Shown: positions 12,417 through 24,374 of the stretch, piece after piece
How positions within the stretch are numbered: the stretch's first letter is position 1
How the letters are laid out: the number at the start of each line of letters is the position of its first letter
NCBI RefSeq assembly: GCF_918797505.1
Contig: NC_092793.1
Location: forward strand, 46,612,243-46,676,242
DNA: 64,000 nt
Origin: Bemisia tabaci
Lineage: Eukaryota > Arthropoda > Insecta > Hemiptera > Aleyrodidae
Reading direction: 5' to 3'
The notes under the pieces: model-generated
What the model saw: only the letters and a program-made list of their open reading frames with translations
Told to the model about the DNA's origin: nothing
Database searches by the model: none
Translations under genes and position numbers: made by a program

Positions 12417-12885
12417 GCATTGCTAGTTCACGCCTCGCGCCATCGCGCCTTCAATTTTGCAGATGCAACACGGGCATCCACCAAGCACGAATAGTTGTAT
12501 CTCTGCGCCGTCATCGAGGCATGTCCTTTCCCTTCCTCTATTTTCATATTGTATTTGTTTTCAATCGTTTTATTTACCGGGGTGCTTCTAGGCCTACGTG
12601 AGTAACAAAACCAAAAATAAGAGAGACATAATCGGGCCTCGTCTTTTAACTTTGCTCCGGAATCTGAGTGACATCTCATCAACGGCAGAGGAAGAGGAGC
12701 AATAAAATTTCACGCCTCGCGCCATCGCGCCTTCAATTTTTCAGATGCAGCACGGACATCCACCAAGCACGAATAGTTGTATCTCTACGCCGTCATCAAC
12801 GCGCGTCGTTCCCCCTGCTCTATTTCCATACTGCATTTGTTTCCATTCGTTTTATTTGTAGTGGTGCTTCAAAAGCTGCGTGAGT
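12417..12885 (+). repeat. Two direct copies of a roughly 200-bp repeat (family M)
   Basis: CACGCCTCGCGCCATCGCGC starts at about 12429 and again at about 12713. Following blocks also recur in order: a CCACCAAGCACGAATAG block, the GCCGTCATC block and GTTTTATTT. The intervening segment is diverged. Weaker relatives occur at about 31540-31620 and 42107-42230. Confidence 0.75.
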
Positions 12886-14518
12886 CACACAGCCAAGACA
12901 GGAAAGACGTAATCGGACTGCGCTTTTTAAACTTTCTGCGTCATTCGTTCTACAGCGCTGTTTCACAGTTATACACATAACCTCGTCGTCATCATATCAG
13001 GCTGGTGGAAAGCGTTGAAGTGTTCCTTGCGATTGAAATTTATCATTTTTGATGTGTCATTAATTGATTTAAAATTTGCTTGTGTCAATATCGTAATCAA
13101 CGATCACAATAAACTATACACATTAGAATTTGAACGAGATTTGGTTCCATTGTTTTGGATGGGACTATGGAAAATCAATAATCAAAATATCGCAGTGAGG
13201 TCGTCGCTATTAGATCAGTCTATCAGCGTACTCTTGGACAGAGGAACTAGAATTGCTACGAGTCAATGCCGCATAAGATAGCGAGAAGAGATTATCGTGT
13301 TGAGAAAGGATTAGTCCTTTAATCCTGTATAAATGTTTCCAGTGCCTCGGCATGGAAGAAATTTATGGCATTTCTAAAATTCACTCAAACTATCCCTAAT
13401 TTCTTCCTCTCTGACCAGTTTTGGCTTTTATTTGGAGATAATTCTGACACTATCTCAACCCCCTCCCTCCTTTCAATAGTAAAGGCAATCCAAGATCCAA
13501 ACTTTAGCTCATTGCCAGTTGATCCTTTCTTTTGGGATGCCATTGAAAAGTAATTTTCTGGGTTGGATTGTACTTTTTGAGTAAATTAAAGCCATGTTTA
13601 TGTTTTTCCATGAGGGTTACCGTATCACCTTGAGTTGGCGGATGACATAGCGTAAAAGGCGTGATTGACCTACAAGGGGTCCTGACGGAAGAAAGAGGAA
13701 AAGAGGCCTTGATATGTTTTCATTAATGACCTCCGATGTTCCCTCATTATTCACATGGTCTTACGAACTAAACACCAAAAAATCCCACTTTTTCAGTAAA
13801 AACTCTTTAGAATTTTGCTCTAATCCTGATGTTTTATCCCATTTTGAAATCAGTCATCGCCACGATCTGTCAGTTCAATATTGAAACGGGCGAGAACTAG
13901 ACGAAAGAATTAACAACAAAAGCTAACATTCTTCCATCGCGGGCTATAATTTGGTTGGCACATCATAGCTGGCGAAATTTTCACAAGTTAGGGCGTTTTT
14001 TATTCATTATTGTGCATTCGACAAAATTACAGCGTCTATAGAACATTCATTGTTCTGCGGAGGTCAACATCGTATCTGCGCGCATGTTTCTGTCGTAATT
14101 TGATGTTCTGTTGACGTCCAGGTCGAACGGTTTCAGAGAAACTCATTTACTGGACAAATATTCATTTCCAACCGATGGAGTTGACAGGTTTGATTACGAG
14201 TTCACAAAATGATAATGTATCTTTGTATCTTTGTATTCCAATATTTGAAATGTCCCCGTCGTTCGTTTGTTGCCGTGATGTATGAGACAGTGACGCTCAT
14301 AATAATGGGCCGTGTAGTATTGTAGCAAACAATCCGCCTCCATGTTACAAGCTAAGTGACTTAAACGCCACGATACAAAAATGGGAGTCGAGTAATACCC
14401 TGAATGCTCTCTGGTGAGAGAGCTCGAAAAGAAAAAACAGAATAAGAAACCTTTGGAGATTTAAACGCCAAGTTACAAAAATAGGAATAGTATGACACGG
14501 GGCTCTTCGATTGCCAAT
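12886..14518. other. No supported gene
   Basis: AT-rich anonymous sequence. Short frames such as 13015-13281 and 13365-13553 show no recognisable domain. Confidence 0.35.
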
Positions 14519-14650
14519 AATTGGGACTACTTTTTGCAATTGGAAACTGCAATTTCTGGAATATCCATAAAAACACATATGTCTATAGGAAGACTAATGG
14601 TACACACGTTGTTTTTAAACTGATCCAGAAATTGTACATAGGTTGTCCCT
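14519..14650. mobile_element. Family Q MITE, degenerate copy
   Basis: The left end AATTGGGACTACTTTTTGCA and the inner TTTCTGG pair with right-hand CCAGAAATTG and GGTTGTCCCT. Two further Q copies follow within 3 kb (16942 and 17356). Confidence 0.55.
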
Positions 14651-14829
14651 AAAGTACTGCACGTTCTTTTTTTTTGGATGAACGGTAGCAGATATCAAAA
14701 TGCGGTTTGTGTAGTCTTAAAGACCGAGCAATTACCCTCCAATTGAATAGTTTAGTTAGTAAATGAGAGATTTTGTTACCTTTTCTCGTTTGTATTTTTT
14801 TCTGAATCCGATTTTTCTATATAGCTACA

Positions 14830-14935
14830 TTTAAAAAATCGCAAAATTTGCCGCCCCTTAAATTTGACGCCTTGGGTCGCAGCCCGTGTGGCCACCGGCC
14901 ACCCCCTAAATCCGGCCTTGCCATCGATATGTGTT
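14830..14935. mobile_element. End fragment of an unclassified DNA transposon
   Basis: It contains blocks (GCCGCCCCTTAAATTTG, CCTAAATCCGGCCTTG) that I recall from insect transposon ends. Only one end was found, so the call is tentative. Confidence 0.35.
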
Positions 14936-15816
14936 CCGGCAATTTTTTTCTTATCTTCAGCAGTAGGAGCAAATATCAACTGTTCTAAAATTCCAAAGAA
15001 TCTCTGGAAAATCAAAGCGTTGAGTTACCGCAAAACCTTTATTAAACGAAATATATGCCGATTGTTCAACAAAAATGGTCCAAGAAGCAACCTGAAGACA
15101 TGCAGAGAAAGCACACGATTAAGAAAACCTCTTCTCACACTCGCGTCACTTATTATAGCCCCGTCTTATTTTGACTTACAGCCAGGACGTCATGAATGAC
15201 AGACAGATACATTTCGAAGAAGTCTCTTTCGACGAAGTTCGCAAGGAATTTCCCAACCTCTTTTTTATTCGATCAGGGAACTTTCGAAATTCTCATTCTG
15301 CTTTATTCGCTCAAACTCAGGAGCAGATGAATCATGAAACCTTTGTGTGTACCCAAAACAAAAATCTTTCATTCTGCAAGAATTCTAACACGTGCACGTA
15401 TTTCTCGTAGCCCGAAGTGAGCGGATTTTTTTCATACTATCATATTCTTGCCAACGTTGCCAAATCTATTCACTGACTGGAAAACGTTTGAGAGTCAAAA
15501 GCTTGAAGTTTATTTGAACAAAAGTGGCCGAAGGCATCCAAAATCGCAAATCGTCAATTTACGCTTTGGATCACGGTGGCTCATTTACGCAAATGATTGT
15601 ATGGTTTTGGGGCGTCAGGGAGGTGAAAAAAGAGAGAGGGAATCAAATGGGTCAATATCTGGCTTTACCTAAGGTTAGGTTAGGAAAAAATCACTAAACG
15701 TAGCCCGAACTGTGCGTACCATGGAATGTAATCTTAACTATAATTGAAAATTGTTGGCCTTGCTTTTCCCGCAAAATAGTGTGGGCCCAACACTATTTTC
15801 CACTTTTGTGCTTCTA

Positions 15817-16239
15817 GGCCTTATCTTCACGGGACGTTTTCATGGGATTTGTCCCAAGTCCGAATCGTAAGAATGAAACTTCTGGGATTTTTTCCAGTTA
15901 CCGTCTCCACGGGACGGGGCTCATACGGTCCTGCGACTAGTTTGCGCGGGAAGATAAATTAGTTAAAGTCGAGTATTTAACCGGGATTAAAATAATAATT
16001 GCACTCAATTGACAATTAGACATATTATTTTAACTAAACAAACATGAACAATGGAGTAATCAACAAAATATCGCACAATTCGTTTACACTTCTTCTTCCT
16101 CTCTCAGTGGGCCCTAGGGGTACAAGGACCAAACTCGGTACTGGGAAAAATATTGATTAACTCTATATTTTTCCCAACTTCGTAAGTGGGATTTTTCCCT
16201 GGAACAAATCCCGTGAAACGGCCCGTGGAGACAAGGCCT
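15817..16239. mobile_element. Harbinger-like MITE
   Basis: Terminal inverted repeats of about 40 bp: GGCCTTATCTTCACGGGACG on the left and the reverse complement of CCGTGGAGACAAGGCC on the right. The second block TGGGATTTGTCCCA also has its inverted partner. Flanks are CTA and TTA, consistent with a diverged three-base TWA duplication. Confidence 0.65.
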
Positions 16240-16339
16240 TAGACGACTGCTTGTGTTTAAACTTTGCGCTTTTGGTTCATGCATTTTTGAGCCTATTGCC
16301 TAAACCGTTTTTGGGCCCCTGAGTTTTGGGCTTTCGGAA

Positions 16340-16740
16340 ATACGCTTTTAGATAGTATCCAAAGTGACAACGTCGGCCACCAGCCAGTGGTTGCCCATGC
16401 CATTCCCATTGAAAGCCGGAGCTTTTCTCGGCGTTAGCCGATGTAAAAGACAGTTAGCTAGACGCTCGAATGAATGAACGGCGAACGCGATGTGAATAAA
16501 TGCGAAGGCGCGAGCGTGAGGTGGATGCGCGTTTGCTCGCGTTTCAAAAACCGAGAAAAAATGCCGCAACGCAAGACGCAACGCGGAGGCGCGCGCGGTA
16601 CCGCACAAGTGCAGTCGACCGAGAGGCCGGGTTTTCATAAGGAACGCCGGACGCTTTGAATGCGCGCGCGTGTTGAAATTGGACGTGTCCCGCGCACGAG
16701 ACGAGATGGTGTGTGTGCCCATGGGCGTGGCGTTTCAACA
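16340..16740. other. CpG-rich patch
   Basis: Dense GCG/CGC words over about 350 bp, open in several frames on both strands. It could be a promoter or the inside of a transposon. I see no decisive motif. Confidence 0.35.
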
Positions 16741-16941
16741 TTTTTCGGGCGTCATTCTTTGATGGATTGGTTGAACTGTAAAATAGGAAGCGCTTCTGGA
16801 TGGTCCCTGAAAATTTGGATGTGTGTTTCTTTTTATTGCAGAACGATTGAAATACGGAGGTTAATCGGAAATTATTAAGGTTATAACGATTATGTATAGT
16901 ATGACCTCTACTTGCTCTGGTTGGTAACCGCCAGCTATATT

Positions 16942-17086
16942 AATTGGACTAGATTTTGCAATTTGGAACTATAAATTCTAGACCGGTTCAAAAACAACGT
17001 ATGTGCCATTAGTTTCTCTGTGCACATACGTATTTTTCCAGAAGAGCCAGAATTTATAGTTCCAAATTGCAAAATGCAGTCCAATT
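16942..17086. mobile_element. Family Q MITE
   Basis: The termini AATTGGACT and AGTCCAATT continue inward as an inverted repeat of about 38 bp through ATTTTGCAATTTGGAACTAT. The clearest Q copy in the window. Confidence 0.75.
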
Positions 17087-17099
17087 CATAACCATGACT

Positions 17100-17255
17100 A
17101 TTTCTTTGACTTTCAATTACTACTTCTTCGTCTTCTTCTTTTCCTCCACATTTTCTTTATTTCCTCCTTTTTTCTTTTTATTCTTTTCTTCGTCTTCTTC
17201 TTTTTCTTCTTGTTCGTCTTATTCATTTTTTTCTCCTTCCTTTCTTTACTCACGA
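17100..17255. repeat. Pyrimidine-rich TTC/TTTTC tract
   Basis: Strong strand asymmetry; almost only T and C on the plus strand. Low-complexity sequence, not coding. Confidence 0.75.
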
Positions 17256-17355
17256 AGGCTTATGATTTACTGCTTTAAATGTTAACCGCATTGTAAAAGA
17301 AATGTTAAGTTGTTTTGTGTCTTGCGAGAGTTGTGGGGCATCAAAATTGATACAT

Positions 17356-17517
17356 AGTTGGACTGGATAAACTTTCGCAACAATCAACGCAACTATTTCC
17401 GGCTCATCCATTAAAGCACCCGTCTGAAGGAGGAAGCGAATGATGCAAATGCTGTTTTTAAAATAAACCAGAAATAGTAGATCCTCACTGCAAAATGTTG
17501 TCCAAATTGTCTTATTT
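17356..17517. mobile_element. Family Q MITE, third copy
   Basis: Left AGTTGGACT pairs with right TTGTCCAAATTGT. The internal CTATTTCCGG and CCAGAAATAG blocks are also inverted partners. Confidence 0.55.
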
Positions 17518-17821
17518 TTCTATCTTTGCGTTCAAGTCTCCGCGTAGACTATATATTGAGGTATCTTTATCACGCATCAATTTAATAGAATTGGATCCGA
17601 ACGTTTAAAATGCGCGAATCATAGCGCAGATGATACCTGAAAATGACCTGGCTGTATTAGATTGGATCCCAAATAATAATAGGTTTTGAGCACGAGTTTT
17701 GGAATTAGGCAGGCTGTGCTTCTTGTCCAAATTGATATCGTTTCCGCATCGATTGAACGTTTTCAGGAACATTTCTCTCCGCGTGCGCCTGGGATACTCA
17801 TTCTTTCCGGTGGATTGATAC

Positions 17822-17986
17822 CAGTGGCGTGATGTGAATTGCGATGTATCGATTGTTATGCCATTTAAATCTATGGTAAAGAATCAATTACTGAGGTGTT
17901 CGCTGCGAATACCCTGTTTATCGATCCTTTTCCATAGGTGTAAATGGCATAACAATCGATACATCGCAATTCACGTCACGCCACTG
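17822..17986. mobile_element. hAT-type MITE, family E, with perfect 8-bp target duplication
   Basis: It starts CAGTGGCGT and ends ACGCCACTG, with long inverted repeats that run on through ATCGATTGTTATGCC. It is flanked by ATTGATAC at 17814-17821 and again at 17987-17994. The CAGTGGCG-type terminus and 8-bp duplication fit the hAT superfamily. It has the same length (165 bp) as the copy at 59881. Confidence 0.93.
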
Positions 17987-18152
17987 ATTGATACGGTGAC
18001 TACGTCATTCGAATAATGTGGATATATTCGATGATTCCACCCAGTAAATGGACTGTTTTGATACTGACCGCTTTATATTTGGTGGTTTGATGGCTGGAAG
18101 ATCACAAGTCAGAACGTCTACCGATAAATTGCATGGATCAGTTCATGGTTTT

Positions 18153-18444
18153 CAGTTGACTGTCATTCTCATTGAATTTTGAGACTGAATTTCTGTTGTC
18201 ATGAGACTAAAGACATTACTTACTCACTAAATTATGTAAACAACTTGGGGTTTTCAGAGAGAAATTATCGCATTTATACTGGTATCGAACCGTTAGTCAA
18301 ATCTGATATTTTTCCTCTAATTAGAAGAGGAAAAATCTGTCTTTCTTCTGCCGACCTTCTTGAATCAAATTCGGTTGGTAAATTCTTGAGTGTTGTGACA
18401 GTAGAAATGTGGTTTCAACATTCAATGAGAATAACAGTCAGCTG
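18153..18444. mobile_element. Fold-back element of 292 bp
   Basis: CAGTTGACTGTCATTCTCAT on the left is mirrored by ATGAGAATAACAGTCAGCTG on the right, and weaker pairing continues about 60 bp inward. No target duplication seen. A single copy in this window. Confidence 0.7.
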
Positions 18445-18999
18445 ATAACTTGGAGCAAATCCATGCTATCTATCGCATGTCGTTCTAACTTCATTGAATC
18501 GCTTTAAAGGCGGCAAATTTTCTTCGAGATTTATCGCATTACGAATCGGCTGAATCAGTCTCTTTCCGATTGGTACACAACTAAACGATGGAAACCGATT
18601 TGAAACGATGGAGTCACGAGATCTTGGACTGGAATCGGCTTTGTTTTGCATCATAAATTTGCGCGTGCTGATATCTTTTACTCGGCCGAAGTGACGTGAC
18701 ATCGACCAATCGGAAACGAAGCGGCAAAGAAAGTTCGGTGGAGTTGGGAGAATTGCATAAGGATTGCGCCACTCAGCCTCGTTTATCTCTGAGAGTTTTT
18801 TCAACAGCTAAGAAAATCATTTTCGAGTGAAAGTCTGATAATCAGATTAAGTACTTGTATACTTACTCGTGTACAGGCAAACATTCTGTGCAGTATTTTA
18901 TAATCAACCGATCCTGCTGCGAATCTTGTTGACTTTCGTTTAGCTTTTTTTTTAAAAAAAAAAAATATTGAGCCCATTAATATTATTTGACAATTTCAT

Positions 19000-19066
19000 C
19001 TCTGAAAATTGCAATAGGAAGTCTGCAACTTCACAAACGGAGGTAGGTACGTGGTTTCGCATTTTG
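19000..19066. mobile_element. Partial family K copy
   Basis: AGTCTGCAAC, then ACGTGGTTTCGCATTTTGGCC, match in order the reverse complement of the left arm of the K copy at 45445. Confidence 0.5.
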
Positions 19067-19240
19067 GCCACCTATATATAGAAGATCCTAATTTTCTTCC
19101 TCTCTTAAAAAAAATCACGTTCTTAAACGAGGAATGCCCGACAAACGATGAAGTTCAAAGAGTTCATTGAGTCGTATAGTAAGTGGGAGAGCTGGCGCCA
19201 CTTCTAAGCATTTTCCAGGTCCCGAATTCCGAAACTCCTG

Positions 19241-20269
19241 CACTGAAAAAAAAGTAGTTAGCGTTGAGAACTAATTTGGTAAGTTCTCGCCAAGTAGAAT
19301 CAAAATTAGGCTTCAGAACTAATTTATTGTACTGAAGCACCAATCAATTCGCTTCATACGCTGACTTCACTTTACTAGAGCGCGAACCAGAATTGGAAAA
19401 CAGCACTAGCTGTAAAATTAGCGCTGTGGTAAGACAAATTCACCTTCGGGTCAAACTAATTCGCCCTCAACGCTAACTGCCACATTGTCCGTTACATTTA
19501 TTTAGTTTCAAAAAAGTGGCGTCGGTACAACAGCCTCAATCGCGTCAGCTCGTGAAAATCAATTAAAATGTGAAATTTCGGGCTCGTTTGACAATGTAAA
19601 TACTCCCGGTATGATTTATAGTGTCCTCTCTTTCTTGAAAACGTTCGAAAGCAACATAAATAAACCTGTTAAGGTTAGAAATCGTCTGTTCGATTCAAAA
19701 CGTAAACAAGCATGATATTCGTTGGAGTCGTCAATCTTCTGTATTAAATTGCGATTAAAGCGTTCCGCGTTCAGTTTATATTTTACGAAAATCTGTGAAC
19801 TTACTGCTTACTTCTATAGTTCGTGTTCTCCCGTAATTTCAAAAGAATATCTCAAGTGTTCGGACGAGATATGTTTATTCAGTGTGAACATTCGCTACCG
19901 TTTCATGTGTGAGTGTGTGTCTCTCTAAAGGATAATTCTGTCTACTTGCACATACCTATGGGATATTCCTTTCCTCTGTCGTTCATTTGGAACCGGTCAG
20001 TTTATTTTTACCTCTCATCTTTTAAGAAATCTTCTTTTCCTGAAAGTATTGTCCAGTTATCATTCGCTAAGCCGTTTTCTCCTCTCTCAGTTTTGAGGTT
20101 AGGTTGACCCAACCCTACCGAATGCGAATTAGAGTAGCGGAATTAGTTTCCAGCACTAATAGTGGTTAGTGTACAGAAACCAAAAATCATGTGTGTCCAA
20201 ATCACACAATTTGAGTTAGTGTATAGAAACCATTTTTAGTCATCTGACGCTAACTCATTTTTTTCAGTG
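19241..20269. mobile_element. Family D element of about 1.03 kb
   Basis: Begins CACTGAAAAAAAA and ends TTTTTTTCAGTG. Both flanking thirds repeat the words GTTAGCG/CGCTAAC and ACTAATT. The central part, about 19500-20100, is not visibly repetitive and has no coding motif. No clear target duplication. Confidence 0.6.
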
Positions 20270-20319
20270 TGTGTGACGCCGGGTCACTTTTCCTATACAT
20301 AATCGATTGTTTTCTATAC

Positions 20320-20850
20320 ACGGGGGCCCGGCCATCCGATGTAAACAAAGAAGATAGGATTTACTGAATATTTTACACCGCCATTTTGGATCGAAAATGT
20401 ATCGGAAAAAGTGTTCGAAGCTCGGCGCACACCGGGCTCGGAACTCGTCGCGCCAGCTCTCCCATTTACATTACGACTCTATATGTGCTCCATGGTATAA
20501 TTTGGCAGCTTGGCCCACACATTGCATCCGTCATATGCGTAGGAATGACCGACGCCGGACATCACGATCTGGACCTTTCGGAGGCCCAGGTTGAGCCCGG
20601 AACAATGCGGAATCCGAAATAAACGGATGGACAATGGACTCGGGTTTATTCGCGTCCGTAAAACGAGTCTTGACCCGATAATTGTTTTTGATGACTTTCT
20701 CCACGTCCGATCCCCGACCGAGACCGCGCACGTCCCATAAAATGCTCCTCGAGCCCCCCAAACGAGGAAAAAAGCCCCGGAGACCCCAGCTCTAATGGGC
20801 CTGTCATTCACAAATGCGAAACGGAAGAAGTCGCAGCCCTCTGAGTAGTT
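20320..20850. other. Anonymous segment with a GC-richer half
   Basis: CGCCATTTTGGATCGAAAATG-like sequence precedes a 65-codon plus-strand frame at 20397-20594. This could be a promoter and first exon, but there is no homology and no clear donor. Treated as unassigned. Confidence 0.25.
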
Positions 20851-20851
20851 A

Positions 20852-21103
20852 CTGCCGTGCTAAGGAAGAACGCGGTATGAACCTTCAGACGTTGCCAAGT
20901 TTCCTACAATAAAACTGATATTATTAGGAAAATTTTGAAAAAAAATTTCCAGAATTTTCAGAAAACTTTGCACGCAATTCAATCTAAAATATGCGAAAAT
21001 TTCAACGAAAAATATACACGAGTGTCACCAAAAATACATGTTTTATCAAGGGAAATTTGGCAACTCTCGAATGTTCATACGACATTCTTCCTTAGCACGG
21101 CAG
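20852..21103. mobile_element. Family A MITE
   Basis: CTGCCGTGCTAAGGAAGAA and its reverse complement form the ends, with GTATGAAC and GTTGCCAA blocks inverted just inside. Length 252 bp, as in other intact copies. Flanks GTTA and AGTA do not match well. Confidence 0.85.
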
Positions 21104-21509
21104 AGTACATCGCTGGTCCAAGTGTGAAACCACCATCTCGGTTTGTGACGTCGCAGACGTCAGCCAACGAATTTTTCAGCCGAATAAGTTAACGCGCTTT
21201 TTCATTTTACGCCGGGAGATTGGTAGTATTCAGTTCAGCATTGCATGTAAAATCAAGAATCTCAATGGCGGAGCTTCTATCGCACTGCAAAGATGCGTAA
21301 ACTTATTCGGCATAAAGACTTTAATCAGGGTGCAACATTGCCGAATTATAATTTTACGTTCTCCATTCGTGCAGAATTGAAGTAAACTAATTGCAATTAC
21401 TTATTCTTTAAGATAAAAAAGAGAGTTTCCCGAGGAAAATTCAAAAAGCGATTTCTGATCTAACTAAACGATGATGACTCTCTTTGAAAATTTTCTCCGT
21501 GAGATCCCA

Positions 21510-21922
21510 CACTGAAAAAAAATTCTCGGCGTTTTTACCAAGGTCCGTTGGTACCTTTACCATCCCACTTTTTTTACTAATTTTTGGTAATTTTACCAAG
21601 ACAGACTGGTAAGCTTACCTAAGAACCGGTATTTTTACTGTTTTTTTCAGGTAAGAATACCACTTTTATTGGTAATCCACTCCCGGTAACTTTGCCATTT
21701 TATCTCGGTAATTCTACCACAGTCGATAAAAAATATTTGCGTTTTTACCGGGGTCCACTAAAATTACCGAGAATGTCAATAATTTTACCGAGATTTCTCG
21801 GTAAAATTACCAATTCCATAAATGGTATTTTTACCAAGAAAAAACTGAGATCAAATAGAACCCTGAATTCTTGGTAATTTTACCCTTTTCTTGGTAAATA
21901 CACCGAGATTTTTTTTTCAGTG
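21510..21922. mobile_element. Family D element filled with GGTAA/TTACC words
   Basis: Ends CACTGAAAAAAAA and TTTTTTTTCAGTG. Inside, GGTAATTTTACC-like words recur more than a dozen times in both orientations, which makes the element self-complementary at many points. Confidence 0.75.
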
Positions 21923-22855
21923 CATTCCATGGCTGGCCTCATTTATTTTATTTTTTGTAATTTTATTTATGTTCTTATTCGGAAAATTGCTTTAAAGAAA
22001 TGTTGCAATCCTGGTCACTGCACTTGCACATGGCGAGTGAAGTAACGCAGACAGGGTCTCCGGTCTAAGGTCAGTGAGGACGGCGCAGCGAGACGATACG
22101 TTACGTGAAATAAAGTGCAGTCGAGGAGAAAGAATGACGTCATGCTCATCTCCACTTCTTTATGGTGCTCCGAGCCGGGTTCTTTCTTCGCAAATATTTA
22201 AACAAGTTGCAATGTTTAGACAGCTTGAGACGGTTTCTAATTGCCCCGTTTCGATGGACGTCAAACGCAGCGGCCATATTTCACTCGGCTGCCGACTGGT
22301 AACAGAAGTCACGAGCTTGTTGATTGATTTTAATTATTCCCCATGTTCGAACGAGTTCAGCCGCGGTGGGATCCGCAAAAATTTCGTAATTTTGTACCAT
22401 CAACTGGATCGGGTCGAGCAGAAATTTCGTTAGCTTCAAGTTTGAACCGCCGATTGGATCGGATTTGTAGCATAATTAAATTGAAAGGAATCAGTTCTCA
22501 TTGAGTTCATTCTGTTGTAAGTTGAATGTGCCTGCCTTTAAAAATGAGAAATGTTTAAAGTCGGCAAGGAAAGCTTGTGACCTCTGTCTCTAGTCAAGTT
22601 GCTTGGAAATAAAAGTGAGGTTTAGCCATTACCTTCGACGTCTTACAAAATGGTACAGTTATAAATCGTCACAGTAAGGGAAAATTAAAGCACCTGTTTT
22701 GAGTCAATTTAAAGCTCCTGAAGAGTACCATTGCGGGAGAAGAGAGGGGATTGCCTCCATGAAATTAATTTTGGGAGCTATGATTCATGTTCTTCAAATT
22801 CTTAGTTGCGTTATTGCCACTTAGTTTTTGATGACTACCCGTTTCAACCTACTGT

Positions 22856-23127
22856 GGGCTGATTATGAAATTGATAGACAAAGCTACAGACAGAAGAGAC
22901 AAGAAGGATGTGGAGAGATCTTATTGGTAGAAGCGGGTGGTACAATGGACAAAAGGAGGTATGTTATAGATTTACTGACCGCAAACCACGAGAGACCCTA
23001 TAGTTACTCCATCATTTTTCTCCCTTAGTTTATTGGAACCAACCATTTCAATCGATAAGATCACTTCACGCTCCCTATGTCCTCGTTGTCTATCGCTTTG
23101 TCTAGCAATTTCAACAATCAACCCGCA
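22856..23127. mobile_element. Family H fold-back MITE
   Basis: GCTGATTATGAAATTGATAG on the left is mirrored by CAATTTCAACAATCAACC on the right. Inside are the inverted partners GACAAAG/CTTTGTC and ATCTTATTGG/CCAACCATTT. About 270 bp; the best-preserved short H copy. Confidence 0.7.
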
Positions 23128-23415
23128 GGACCGCTTTATTTTCACTTTGTCTTCTTTGACTGGCGCTATGTCTATCAACTTCAATAATCAGATCGCAGTT
23201 TGCACAGAAGCGAAAAACATTCATGTTCTGCGATCATGATTGAATTCTTAGTTGGAGTATTGCCTCTTAGTCTAAAATAACTACTCGTTTCAACCTACTG
23301 CAGGCTGATCGTTAAAATTGATAGACAAAGCTATGGAAAAAGACGACAAAAAGGATATAGTGGGATCCTGTTGGTGGAAGCGGGTGGTTGCAATGGACAA
23401 ACGGAAGAAATAAAA
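23128..23415. repeat. Second, rearranged H unit
   Basis: It contains H ends again (CTATGTCTATCAACTTCAATA, and later GATAGACAAAGCTATGG). A segment at 23243-23305 directly repeats 22795-22857. The whole 23040-23405 block recurs inverted at 37638-37966. Confidence 0.65.
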
Positions 23416-23639
23416 GCAAAAAATGTAAGGACAAACAAAAACAAATAAGAATTCTGTACTGCCTTGCTAAGCAAGAGCGCCGTAAATCCATCGAAATTTT
23501 CCCGCGTTTATTGGAACTTAACATTTTATAAAATAAAAACTCGTTTTAACCATGCACCTCAAATTTTTAGATTGAGTTCTTGATAGTATTTGCAAAAGAA
23601 TTCTATTAAACATTGTCTCAAGTTACACAAGTTATTCTG

Positions 23640-23869
23640 CACTGGAAAAAAAAACACATTGGATCTAGAGTCCAGACTCTTGAAAACATTGACAAGAAAA
23701 AGGAATCTTGATTCAATCAGATTTAAGCTTAAATCAAAAGGAAATCCGCTCAAATTAAGAGGCTTGGTTCTTGATTTAAGCTTAAATCTGATTGAATCAA
23801 GAGTATTTCTTCTTGTCGATGTTTTTAAGAGTCTGGACTCTAGATTCAATGTGTTTTTTTTCCCCAGTG
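23640..23869. mobile_element. Family C fold-back element
   Basis: A 230-bp near-perfect palindrome: CACTGGAAAAAAAAACACAT at the left end is mirrored by GTGTTTTTTTTCCCCAGTG. TCCAGACTCTTGAAAAC and CTTGATTCAATCAGATTTAA also pair with inverted copies. Confidence 0.9.
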
Positions 23870-23902
23870 TGCTATGATAATGATACATTGTTTCCAAAAA
23901 AT

Positions 23903-23934
23903 GGCGTTTACGGCGTTTTTACGTTGCACGGCAG
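23903..23934. mobile_element. Right-end fragment of family A
   Basis: GGCGTTTTTACGTTGCACGGCAG matches the right terminus of A elements with one small change. No left half is present. Confidence 0.5.
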
Positions 23935-23959
23935 TGCAGAACGGAGCCTCTCATCGGTG

Positions 23960-24310
23960 TCCAGCGATCAAGCGTTTTTGGGATTCCGAAACCGAAAGTG
24001 GAGTCGATCGTCAGAGCGTGAAAAAAGTCGAACCAGAAAGCGATTTAATGAGGAGAGCCGTCGGGTGAATCACAAAGTTGTCGCATTCGCATCACTCGCC
24101 GCGGGTCAGTCTCGATCATCTGGGCAGGCGCAGGCCCCGGTCGCGGTTCGCCCTGATCCCAGGCGGCTCTGCTCCCCCCGCGCGAGCGGCTGCCACGGCT
24201 CGCTCGCTGCTCGTGTGCGTGCGTTGCAGCGGCGAAAGTTGAACTTGTGCCGCAAAATTCTGACAGCGGCCGCGGCCTTCGTCTTCAGCGCAGCCGCAGT
24301 TGCCGAATTT
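23960..24310. other. CpG-rich segment
   Basis: GC content is clearly above the surroundings, with many CG dinucleotides and a not-I-like GCGGCCGC site near 24267. It is open in long frames on both strands, which GC richness alone can explain. It might be a promoter region; no motif confirms this. Confidence 0.35.
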
Positions 24311-24374
24311 CACGGAAATTCAAGGTTAAATGCGATATTTGCAGCCTGATTGTTGACGTTTATGTCGCCACGAC

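Noticed and set aside
18466..18804. 112-codon minus-strand frame of mixed composition
   Set aside because: No family motif, initiation context or splice sites that I can defend; it sits among MITEs.
20397..20594. Possible first exon after a CGCCATTTTGG promoter-like motif
   Set aside because: The peptide is arginine- and serine-rich without homology, the opposite strand is equally open, and no donor is evident.
23792..24349. 185-codon plus-strand frame, the longest in the window
   Set aside because: It starts inside a family C element, passes through a family A fragment and continues in CpG-rich DNA that is open in other frames too; no domain is recognisable.
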